From assembly GCA_008694505.1 (NCBI GenBank), contig VZDJ01007753.1, positions 23,162,786 through 23,226,785 of the forward strand: a stretch of DNA of 64,000 nucleotides, written 5' to 3'. Source of the DNA: Cyanoderma ruficeps. Its lineage: Eukaryota; Chordata; Aves; Passeriformes; Timaliidae. The translations under genes were made by a program, and so were the position numbers. The notes beneath the pieces were generated by a model that was given only the letters and a program-made list of their open reading frames with translations, was not told the origin of the DNA and made no database searches. Below, in pieces: positions 1-7,399 of this stretch (positions within the stretch are counted from its first letter, which is position 1; the number at the start of each line of letters is the position of its first letter).

Positions 1-2936
1 CTCTATTCCACACTCACAAAGAGCACAGGAGCTCACCCTGCCATTGGCAGCTTTGACACAAACACTGTGGACTGGATGGGAAGAGTGCCATTTCTTGGCA
101 GCAAAAATGAGTATTCTTGCAAGGTTGCTTTATCTTGTGAAGGACTGAAGTCATTAGCACATCCAAATCTTTTACCTTTTCAGAAGTCATTACCTTTAAA
201 GCTGCAGAAAAAACCACTTTCTTTGCTGTGATATACTAGAGTTATCTTTTCAGGGAATTCATTTGAGAAAAGTACATGGAGAGGGATTTCTTATTAAGAT
301 CTACATACAGCAGATAACTGCATCTAGAATTGTACTCACACAGTGGGGAACGTACACACAAATGCTCATTTTAATGAGAAAGTGTAGGTAGAAGCAGATG
401 ACCTAGATGATTTTATGAATAAAAGATTTAATCTGATGCAATCATTCCATTAATACACACATGGCACCAAATGAAAGCAGAGCATAGCAGATGGCTATGA
501 GAGGTCTTAAAAAGGCGTTTCCAGTTTAGTAGCTAATGACTTAGATTTCATGGACTACATCAAATAGTATCAGAAATGAAACATTTATCAAACCAGTCTT
601 CCAAAGAATATTCTAATGCTTTATGAAAGTAATGCTGAAAAATCTCTCTTTTGTGACACTAGTCAGAAAATGCACTCACATTATATATGATACAGCTATA
701 AGACAACAGCTATAGTTTTTTCACAAAAACTACTGAAAGAAAACCCCATTATTTTATTTATTAATAGCTGATATTTATTTAGTTTAAAGCTCTTTCTTTG
801 CTTCCAGTTTGCTACAAATGGTGGGAATAGTGGTTTCCAATATAACAATGAAATACAGTCATTTGCTATGCAATTTTAGAATATAAATATGACGTATATT
901 CATTTGCTGTGATGATGGTTCCATGGCACACAGATGCAAAAAATTGCATTGAGGAAGATTGTTGGCATAGTACTAATAATTGATTTGATTTATTTTATGA
1001 TAAAGTATTTGGAATAAATTCCTAATGAATGCATAACTTTAAAAGGAGGCAGTAAATGTGGAAGGCTCATGTAAGATCTGTGTTGTGTTTTTGCATTAGC
1101 AAACCTCAGCAGAGAAAGCAATGAAGCCAGGGAATAATGCTGTTTAGCACACTGTGACAGCACTGGCCATGTGGCTACCTTATCCTGACCCTGTCGTGTC
1201 GTCTGTGTCTGGCTTGCAGGGGGTCTGACAGACAAGCCAAATGTGTCAGTTCTGCTCTCAGTCTGTTCTTCTCCATCCTTGTGCAAGATTTGATTGCTCT
1301 CCAGACCCTTTACAAAACCAGATCAGGGCAAAAGGGCTGGATTTCTTAGAGAGAATCTGGCCTACAGCTTCTTACAGACAGATTAACCTCAGTTTGGCTT
1401 CAAACTGAGGACACATACAGTCTCATTCTTCAGACCTAATCCAAGATCAACTTAGTCTATATTATTTCATCAGAAATTAATATCACAGCACTGACATCTT
1501 TTAACTCATGCAGACTGAATTTTCTTTTTGCAAAGCTTCTTTGAGATCCTGTTAGGAATGACAGAGTTCATACTGAATTTGGATGGAACAGGAATGCTTG
1601 TTCTCTTTGAATGGAAAGCAGGAGGAACAAAAATACACCCTACCACCCAAAAGCCTATGTGTGGAATAGCAAGCTGATTTTGTTTCCTTTCTGTGTCACA
1701 GATAAAAATATTGAACAAGACAAGCTTAGCCCTGTTGCAAACTGTTATTGCTGCTTCATTAAGAAACAGTTCTTGTAAGACAGGAGATAGAAAGTTTAGA
1801 TATTCCTGAATGCTTTTGAATGAAATGTAGGCATGGGTTTCTAATCTGAATACATACACTGTGCAATATAGCCCCACAGCATCTTTAGCAGCCTGCTGCT
1901 CTGCAAATCCTGGCTTTCCTATTGGCTGAAGCATTCAGGGGAATGGTGTAAAAACTAAGATGAACCTTTAGAAGCTGAAAATCTTCTTATGTCTACAACT
2001 TACAGTCATGTAAGAACTATACATAGTCTGAGCACTTTTTGGTTTACACAATTTGTCAGATAAATTCACAGGTTGCTGTTGCTCATGTAAAGATAATGGA
2101 AATGCAGTTAATTGTATTCTTCATAAGCTTTCTACTGCTGTGTAAAACATTCAGACAGCACAGCATTGATTCTTACTACTTCTATTCTGACAGCAAGTCA
2201 AGCCTCAGATAAAGGACAAATTAATAGCCTCAGAAATCATACATGTAAATTTGAGATATAGTAACTTCTTTTGAATTTTTTAGTTACATTTAAAATGAGT
2301 GTTGGCCTTGTGAAAGAAACTCAGTGATTTTTTTTTTTCCCCAAACTCACCAAGGTCTGAAGTTCTGTAAACTTTCTCAAGAGAAAGGCCAAGAATCCTG
2401 CATGTGAATGTGGTTACAGGGTGGTGTATCAGGTTACTACTAAAAAAGGAGATGTCAGGAGATGCTGTAAAAGAAAGCTCCTGTAAAAGAAGCTCTGAAA
2501 GAATTTATCTTTAAGCCATAATTAAATCAAAAGCAATTTAATACAAATATTTATATGTTTGCAGTATTCATTTATTACATTTCACCTCCTTGTCTTCATA
2601 ACTGGGCTGTCAAGAGCACAGCAAACACTGACTGTTAATTAATAGACCAGTGTTTGATATGATCAGAATCTAATTCCTTTTCATTTAAGGGTCCTAAAAG
2701 CTCAGATAAGTGAACCGGGAACTGGTTTTCTTTCCCAGTACCAGAGAACAGCTTTCCTTTGGAGAAATTCTGTTATTTGTCTATGAACCAAAAATCTTCT
2801 CTCTTCAGTAACTTCAATCATGGGTTTTCCCTGTGTTGGTGTACTAAATAGGATTATCATCATTAGCTTCTTAGCAAATTCCCTGCCCTCTCTCCTTCTA
2901 CTGCTTCTCTTATGCTTTGATTTCTCTCTTTTTCAG
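1..2936. other. Upstream intergenic DNA, no gene seen
   Basis: The stretch is AT-rich with few CpGs. Its open frames are short, lack recognisable motifs and have no matching splice context. I see no tRNA, no CR1 tail and no long simple repeat. It ends at a long pyrimidine tract (about 2881-2936) that resembles a splice acceptor and is described in the next entry. Confidence 0.6.
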
Positions 2937-3110
2937 ATCCATCTGCAAACAGAAAATTTTGGTCTATATGAGACACTCGGTTGTCAGGGTAGCTGGATAG
3001 ATACCCCAGTCATCATAAAACAAACCAAACTCCAAATTCTTCTTTTAAGCTTTGCTGTTGTTGCAGCAGCAATTTTTAGAATCTATATACAAAAAGCCAA
3101 AGATTCTTGA
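2937..3110 (+). other. Candidate terminal coding exon of an unrecognised membrane protein (unproven)
   Basis: A pyrimidine-rich tract at about 2881-2936 ends in TTTTTCAG, a strong-looking acceptor. An open frame then runs from 2937 to the TGA at 3108-3110, giving 57 codons. The peptide is polar at first (it includes ETLGCQGSWIDTP). Near its end is one hydrophobic segment, ILLLSFAVVAAAIF, followed by a basic tail, RIYIQKAKDS, as in a C-tail-anchored or single-pass protein. AATAAA lies only 10 bases after the stop (3120-3125). I do not recognise the family. Any upstream exons would lie in 1-2900 or outside the window, and none is evident. Open frames this short are common by chance in AT-rich DNA, so this may be coincidence. 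Confidence 0.2.
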
Positions 3111-3133
3111 CTGAGAGCGAATAAAAATCTCTC

Positions 3134-3159
3134 AATTTCTGTGCAGAATTTCTGTGCAG
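3134..3159. repeat. 13-bp direct tandem repeat, two copies
   Basis: The unit AATTTCTGTGCAG occurs twice in tandem (3134-3146 and 3147-3159). It is a small local duplication just downstream of the candidate exon at 2937-3110. Confidence 0.8.
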
Positions 3160-4000
3160 AATTTTTGTGTATTCACTGATCCTCTCTTGTTTGATACTTT
3201 CCTAATTCAATCAGTCAACTGACCCAGTATCACGTGAAGCAGAGACCATCTGCACAGTCCGAATGAAAAGACAACAAACCTTGGGGTGTCTGAAGCATTC
3301 AGATGCTTTCTTGCACAGATGAAGCATGGTCCAATTTATTCAGAAAACACTTAACATCTTTAATATATCATGAAATTGGTTCATGAGCTGCAAAGGAAAA
3401 AAAAAAGACTACAGTGTTTATTATGGCATGTGCAGTTCTGCTTTAGAAGGAATTTCATTTTGCTGAGTTCAATGGTAGAAATATCACAGTAAGCCTGATA
3501 AGAATTTTTCTTTGGTTGTTCTTGAATGAGATTACTTGGGCAGGTGTGAAGATTTACTTGATTATTTTGTAAATATACAGGATAGAAGAATATCTTTTAC
3601 ACTGCTTCACTGGAGAAGTCAATTCCAGTTGGTACCAATGTTTTGTGTGAAAATGTTTGGTGATGTTTCAAGTACAGTCTGTAAGGGTATCTGTAAAATG
3701 AAAAGAAACTATTTTAAACACAGCTGTTTATGAGAATAAAATATGTGGACTGATTATTATGCAGGGATTTATTCAAGCTATTTTTTTCTTGTACTGTTTA
3801 GAGATGCTTTGTATGAAGATTTGGTGTCTTTTCTAGCATAAATACAGTCTTAGTCTCAGTATTCTCTGAAATGGCTATATGTGAGCTTCTTTTCTCTGCA
3901 GTGATTCTTGTAACTGTAATCAGGGGAGAATAAAGATGCAAGTCAAATATCTTCCAGGGCTTAGCAGTTCTAACAAGTAAGGTCATTGATGTATGACACC
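3160..4000. other. Intergenic DNA 5' of the CpG island, no gene seen
   Basis: This is ordinary AT-rich DNA with scattered poly-A and poly-T runs. A short plus-strand open frame at 3536-3733 has no recognisable domain. Base composition changes abruptly to GC- and CpG-rich at about 4020-4060, where the GJD2 island begins. Confidence 0.55.
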
Positions 4001-4276
4001 GCTGTTTTGATTCCTAGGAGTGAGGCAAAGCCCAGAAACCCCTGGGCACCTCCGGCCAGGAGCCGGTGGCTGGAGGTGCCGCGGTGTCACCCCCCCGCCC
4101 CGGAGCAGCGTTCGGACGGGCAGCCGGGGCAGCGCCCGGTGCCGGCGGGGCCGCGCTGCCGGGCGGAGCGCGGGGTGTGCCGGCGGGCGGGGGCGGACGG
4201 GCAGCGGGACCCCGGCCGGGGCGTTCCGGCAAGGAGGCACTCGGTTGCACAATGAGCCTCGTGCCTGCCGGGGCAG

Positions 4277-4315
4277 CTCTTCCTCCGCCCTCCCTCCTCC
4301 TTCTTCTCCTCCTCC
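4277..4315 (+). repeat. Polypyrimidine tract in the GJD2 promoter
   Basis: About 39 bases are C and T only, apart from a single G at 4288 and the last base. It is followed by an AT-rich block of TTTA-like units (4318-4353). Such purine/pyrimidine asymmetry can form triplex DNA or bind poly-C and GAGA-type proteins, but that role is inferred. Confidence 0.6.
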
Positions 4316-4426
4316 CGTTTATTTATTTCATTTATTTTTATTGCATTTATTTGTTTGTATTCACCGGAATAATAAAAATGAGAAAATCCGAGTGCTGCTT
4401 TTGGCTGCTCTCCACCAACCTGTCAG

Positions 4427-4434
4427 TGACGCAA
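4427..4434 (+). promoter_or_regulatory. CRE/AP-1-like element upstream of GJD2
   Basis: TGACGCAA carries a CRE half-site and resembles ATF/CREB and C/EBP-ATF composite sites. It lies about 15 bp upstream of a weak TATA-like TTAAAGG and about 340 bp before the start codon. A single short match like this is weak evidence of binding. Confidence 0.3.
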
Positions 4435-4444
4435 GCGGAGACTA

Positions 4445-4480
4445 CTTAAAGGCAGATTAGAGGCAGCAAGACATTAAAGC
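4445..4480 (+). promoter_or_regulatory. GJD2: Possible GJD2 core promoter and transcription start zone
   Basis: CTTAAAGG at 4445-4452 is the only TATA-like element close to exon 1, which would place initiation near 4472-4480. This gives a 5' UTR of about 300 bases with no ATG until 4768. CpG-island promoters often start at several sites, so the true start could lie elsewhere in the island. Confidence 0.3.
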
Positions 4481-4848
4481 CAACCTTCCTCCCTCCACGC
4501 CGCCGGTCCGCCCGCCGCGCCGCGCCACGAGCCGAGCGGGCCGGGCCGGTGCGGCCGCCGAGCGGCCCCGAGCCCCGCAGAACCGAGCCGAGCCGAGCCG
4601 GGAGCCCTCGGCAGGGCTGCGCCTCCCGCCACCGGACTGCGGGCGGTAGAGACGGGCTGCTCTTCGGTTTGTTTTCCCTCCCCCTGAAAAAAAAAAAAAA
4701 AAAAGGAAGGGTGAAAAAAAGCAGAAGTGAAGAGATCCCCTACGCTTGCCAAAGTCTTTGTCTCCGGATGAACAGCGATGGGGGAATGGACTATTCTAGA
4801 GAGGCTACTGGAAGCTGCCGTGCAGCAGCATTCTACTATGATAGGGAG
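4475..4848 (+). other. GJD2: GJD2 exon 1 (5' UTR plus first 71 coding bases)
   Basis: The 3' border is exact: AG|GTAAGG at 4847-4853 is a near-consensus donor, and splitting Arg24 after its second base agrees with the conserved GJD2 intron position. The 5' border is estimated from the TATA-like element. The 5' UTR includes a (CCGAG)3 tract at 4583-4597 and an 18-base poly-A run at 4687-4704. Its only upstream ATG is at 4768. Confidence 0.6.
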
Positions 4849-6318
4849 GTAAGGATCGCGGGAGAGCTGCGGGGAGCACCGGGGGGGATCCCCTCCTGTC
4901 CGAGCGGGCCGGCCGGGCGGCTCCCGGCTGCGCGGTGCCCTTCGGCCGGGCTCTTTCGGGGTGTGCCTGGAGCCCGCGTGTGTTGTCTGTGTCTGTGTGT
5001 GCGTGTGTGTTGGGGAGGCTGGTATGCGGCACGGGACGCTGGGACACCGTAAATGCCGCCGTCCTTGTCCCCGAGGAGCCATGGGGCACCGGGCGGTCGT
5101 CGGGGAGACCCCACTGCCATCGGGGTCCCGCTGCCGGCGCGGCCCCGCGCCTTTCCCGGCCGTGCTCCCGGCGGCCCCAGGGCCCGTGTGATCGCCTTTC
5201 CGCCGAAGGGGCCGGGCGGGGGCCGGCGCTGACCGCCGCCCGCGGTCTGTGGCACACGGCCGCGCCGAGGCGATGCCGCGCAGCCTGCGCCCCCCCCGCG
5301 CGGAAGCGGGGCCGGTTCGAGGCGCCGGGGCCGGTTGGAGGTGCCGGGGCCGCGGCCGGTGCCCGTGTCGGGGCCGGGGCCGGTCGGCGGTGCGGCGGCG
5401 CCGGGGCCCGGTCAGCACTGGACAGCTCCCGGCCGCGCGGCGGCGGCGCGCACTGACGGGCTTCTCTGTTGCAGGATCCTGCTGACCGTGGTGGTGATCT
5501 TCAGAATTCTCATTGTGGCCATTGTAGGGGAGACGGTGTACGATGACGAGCAAACGATGTTTGTCTGTAACACGCTGCAGCCAGGCTGCAACCAGGCTTG
5601 TTATGACCAGGCTTTCCCCATTTCTCACATAAGGTACTGGGTGTTCCAGATCATCATGGTGTGCACTCCCAGCCTGTGCTTCATAACGTACTCCGTTCAC
5701 CAGTCTGCTAAACAAAGGGAACGGAGGTACTCCACTGTCTTCCTTACCTTGGAAAGGGACCAGGATTCAATGAAGCGTGAGGACAGTAAGAAAATCAAGA
5801 ACACGATTGTCAATGGGGTGCTGCAAAACACTGAGAACTCCACCAAAGAGGCAGAGCCAGACTGCTTAGAAGTGAAGGAAATCCCCAATCCTGCTATCAG
5901 AACTACAAAGTCAAAGATGAGGAGGCAAGAAGGCATTTCCCGATTTTATATCATCCAAGTGGTCTTTCGAAATGCCCTAGAGATTGGATTCCTAGTGGGA
6001 CAGTATTTTCTGTACGGATTCAATGTCCCTTCCATGTACGAATGTGACAGATACCCTTGCATTAAAGAAGTAGAGTGCTATGTCTCTAGACCCACTGAGA
6101 AGACTGTATTTTTGGTATTCATGTTTGCTGTCAGTGGGATTTGTGTGGTGCTTAATTTGGCAGAACTGAACCACTTGGGCTGGAGAAAGATCAAAATGGC
6201 AGTGAGAGGAGTACAGGCAAAAAGGAAATCCATATATGAAATCAGAAATAAGGATCTGCCAAGAATGAGCATGCCTAACTTCGGCAGGACTCAGTCAAGT
6301 GACTCAGCTTATGTGTGA
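4778..6318 (+). CDS. GJD2: Connexin 36 (gap junction delta-2), CDS join(4778..4848,5475..6318)
   Basis: Connexin 36 forms the gap-junction channels of electrical synapses and of insulin-secreting cells; six subunits make a hemichannel in the plasma membrane. The spliced product has 304 residues. Exon 1 encodes [20 protein letters not shown] onward to residue 23 and the first two bases of Arg24. Four membrane segments lie at about 25-45, 77-97, 181-204 and 234-254. Loop E1 has the connexin cysteines 55, 62 and 66 (Cx6Cx3C). Loop E2 has 214, 219 and 225 (Cx4Cx5C, delta-type). RRYS (Ser110) and KRKS (Ser276) match the known kinase sites Ser110 and Ser293. The C-terminus SAYV is the ZO-1 PDZ ligand. 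The mammalian protein has 321 residues; the 17-residue deficit falls in the cytoplasmic loop (about 98-179), which lacks the glycine-rich tract. The start has G at -3 and +4. The reading frame is intact and identification is secure. Confidence 0.97.
5308..5410 (+). repeat. Degenerate GC-rich minisatellite in GJD2 intron 1
   Basis: Two 19-bp units starting GGGGCCGGTT lie at 5308-5326 and 5327-5345 and differ at two positions. Further GGGGCC-starting blocks of irregular length follow to about 5410. The repeated G4 runs could form quadruplexes. Arrays like this often vary in copy number and assemble badly. Confidence 0.6.
5411..5429 (+). promoter_or_regulatory. NRSE/REST-like site near GJD2 exon 2
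   Basis: GTCAGCACT is followed directly by GGACAGCTCC. These resemble the two halves of the RE1/NRSE motif bound by REST, which silences neuronal genes in other tissues. The usual spacer between halves is 2 bp longer, so this is a spacing variant and may bind weakly or not at all. Mammalian connexin 36 is known to be under NRSF/REST control, which makes the location suggestive. Confidence 0.3.
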
Positions 6319-6690
6319 GGCTGTGACAGAACTGAAACACTGTGCCAGGTGGAACAGACCCAGATACCATTAGAGAAAGGTACATTGCTTAGGCAAGCAT
6401 TTTATCAAACCACCAAGAAAGCCATTAAGGTATTGGATCTGCACTTACTGAACCAGCTGTGAAACGCAGCGCTATATAAAAGACTGAAAAAACAGCTATA
6501 AAACCATGCTTGACCTAGCCTTACAGCACAGCTACTATTATTCCTACTTTTCTTTCTAATGATTGGGTTTTATCTGTCAGTGAAGCAGATCTTTGGTCGT
6601 CATTAGGATGTTTACAGTTTGAACTGTCTGACTAATTGTTGTAAATGTGTAGAATGTTCATATCAAAAACTCTGCAAGGATACTCTATAT

Positions 6691-6710
6691 GGGGTGGGGT
6701 GGGGTGGGGG
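6691..6710 (+). promoter_or_regulatory. Predicted G-quadruplex in GJD2 3' UTR
   Basis: Four runs of at least four G are separated by single T loops. This is a textbook parallel quadruplex motif and lies on the mRNA sense strand. The surrounding UTR is AT-rich, so the motif stands out. Such RNA structures can affect dendritic localisation, translation or poly(A) choice, but no effect can be read from sequence. Confidence 0.75.
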
Positions 6711-6915
6711 ACACTGTTGCAATGTGCAGGCATAAGCATGTTTTAAAAGGAGGGTAAGCACACTGTAAGGAACCTAACCACAGCTCAGTCAGGATATCTG
6801 CGTTCACGTATCTCACAGATGTCTTATTTTGTTTGTCTAAATTACAGACTTTATTCCTGATGTGTATTACTAGCTATTTTCTATCATGGTTTGTGCATCA
6901 ATTAGTCATGCTAAA

Positions 6916-6921
6916 AATAAA
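6916..6921 (+). terminator. Proximal poly(A) signal candidate (AATAAA) of GJD2
   Basis: AATAAA lies about 600 bases after the stop codon, 38 bases before the (CA)n repeat. If used, it would give a UTR about 460 bases shorter. Confidence 0.4.
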
Positions 6922-6957
6922 TGCTGAATATAATTTTGCCATTTTTTCTTTGCCTGT

Positions 6958-6958
<1 letters not shown>

Positions 6959-6997
<39 letters not shown>
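6959..6997 (+). repeat. (CA)n microsatellite in GJD2 3' UTR
   Basis: An uninterrupted run of 19.5 CA units lies between the two AATAAA signals. It is long enough to be polymorphic. CA-rich RNA can bind hnRNP L. Confidence 0.97.
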
Positions 6998-6998
<1 letters not shown>

Positions 6999-7371
6999 AG
7001 AGACCTTAATCATCTTGCATTAGTTGTGATCTGCAGAATATATCAGTACATTTTGATTGATTCCCTAATATGTGCATGAATAAGATGGAGTTGGTCCATG
7101 CCAGCCGAGCTATGCATTTACCTACAATCACCTATGATGACACACATACCAAAGGAAGAGAGTTCATTGCATTTAACTGTGAATATATCATCCTTTCTCT
7201 GCTCTTATTTATATAAGTGCCATACTTGAAACATCTAACTCTGTACTTAGTCAAAAGGTTGTCTTGGGATACCAGCTGGAGTGAAATGATTTTATACTCT
7301 CTTTTGTTTATTCTATGCTGTTTGTTTAGTCATTGCAATGGTGTAAAAAGCAGCTAAAGTATATATTGATA

Positions 7372-7377
7372 AATAAA
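7372..7377 (+). terminator. Distal poly(A) signal of GJD2 (AATAAA)
   Basis: AATAAA is followed within 20 bases by a long T run, then by a TTGTTCTTTATTCTTGTGT stretch that fits a downstream U/GU-rich element. It is the best-supported end of the transcript. Confidence 0.6.
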
Positions 7378-7399
7378 GTACTTGCCTTTTTTTTTTTGT

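Larger units (their letters stand above)
4040..5470. promoter_or_regulatory. GJD2: CpG island covering GJD2 promoter, exon 1 and intron 1
   Basis: CpG and GC density rise sharply from about 4040 and fall at about 5470, against an AT-rich background on both sides. The island covers the proximal promoter, the 5' UTR and coding part of exon 1, and the whole first intron. It is interrupted by an AT-rich TTTA-type block at 4318-4353. Such islands normally mark promoters kept free of methylation. Long open frames on both strands here are a by-product of the lack of AT-rich stop codons and are not annotated. Confidence 0.85.
4849..5474 (+). other. GJD2: GJD2 intron 1
   Basis: This 626-base intron runs from GTAAGG to CTTCTCTGTTGCAG. 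It is GC-rich and entirely within the CpG island. It contains a GT-rich stretch (about 4978-5010), a GC-rich degenerate minisatellite (about 5308-5410) and an NRSE-like sequence (5411-5429). The likely branch point is CTGAC at 5453-5457, with its A at 5456, 19 bases before the first exon 2 base. The intron is short compared with most vertebrate introns. Confidence 0.93.
4768..5546 (+). other. Overlapping upstream ORF on the GJD2 mRNA, join(4768..4848,5475..5546)
   Basis: An ATG lies 10 bases before the GJD2 start in a different frame. Its context is weak: C at -3 and A at +4, against G and G for the connexin start. After splicing it runs 27 codons in exon 1 and 23 in exon 2, ending at TGA 5544-5546 inside the connexin coding region. 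Its product would resemble no known protein. If used, it would lower connexin translation; leaky scanning would favour the better-placed second ATG. Function is inferred from position only. Confidence 0.45.
6319..7395 (+). other. GJD2: GJD2 3' UTR
   Basis: This AT-rich untranslated region follows the TGA at 6316-6318. It contains a G-quadruplex motif (6691-6710), an internal AATAAA (6916-6921), a (CA)n tract (6959-6997) and a distal AATAAA (7372-7377). The distal signal is followed by a T-rich and GT-rich stretch expected for cleavage. The end at about 7395 is estimated from that signal. Confidence 0.6.

Noticed and set aside
4020..4460. Several plus-strand open frames in the GC-rich promoter
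   Set aside because: They are composition artefacts of the island, rich in Arg, Gly, Pro and Ala, with no motif and no link to a splice site.
5335..5474. Reading GJD2 as a single-exon gene starting at an ATG near 5335
   Set aside because: The residues before 5475 are intron translation. Exon 1 at 4778-4848 supplies the conserved connexin N-terminus, with a consensus donor and acceptor.
4474..5715. Minus-strand open frame of 413 codons across the CpG island
   Set aside because: It overlaps GJD2 exons antisense. Its Arg/Pro/Gly-rich, low-complexity product is what GC-rich DNA gives when stop codons are rare, and no domain is recognisable.
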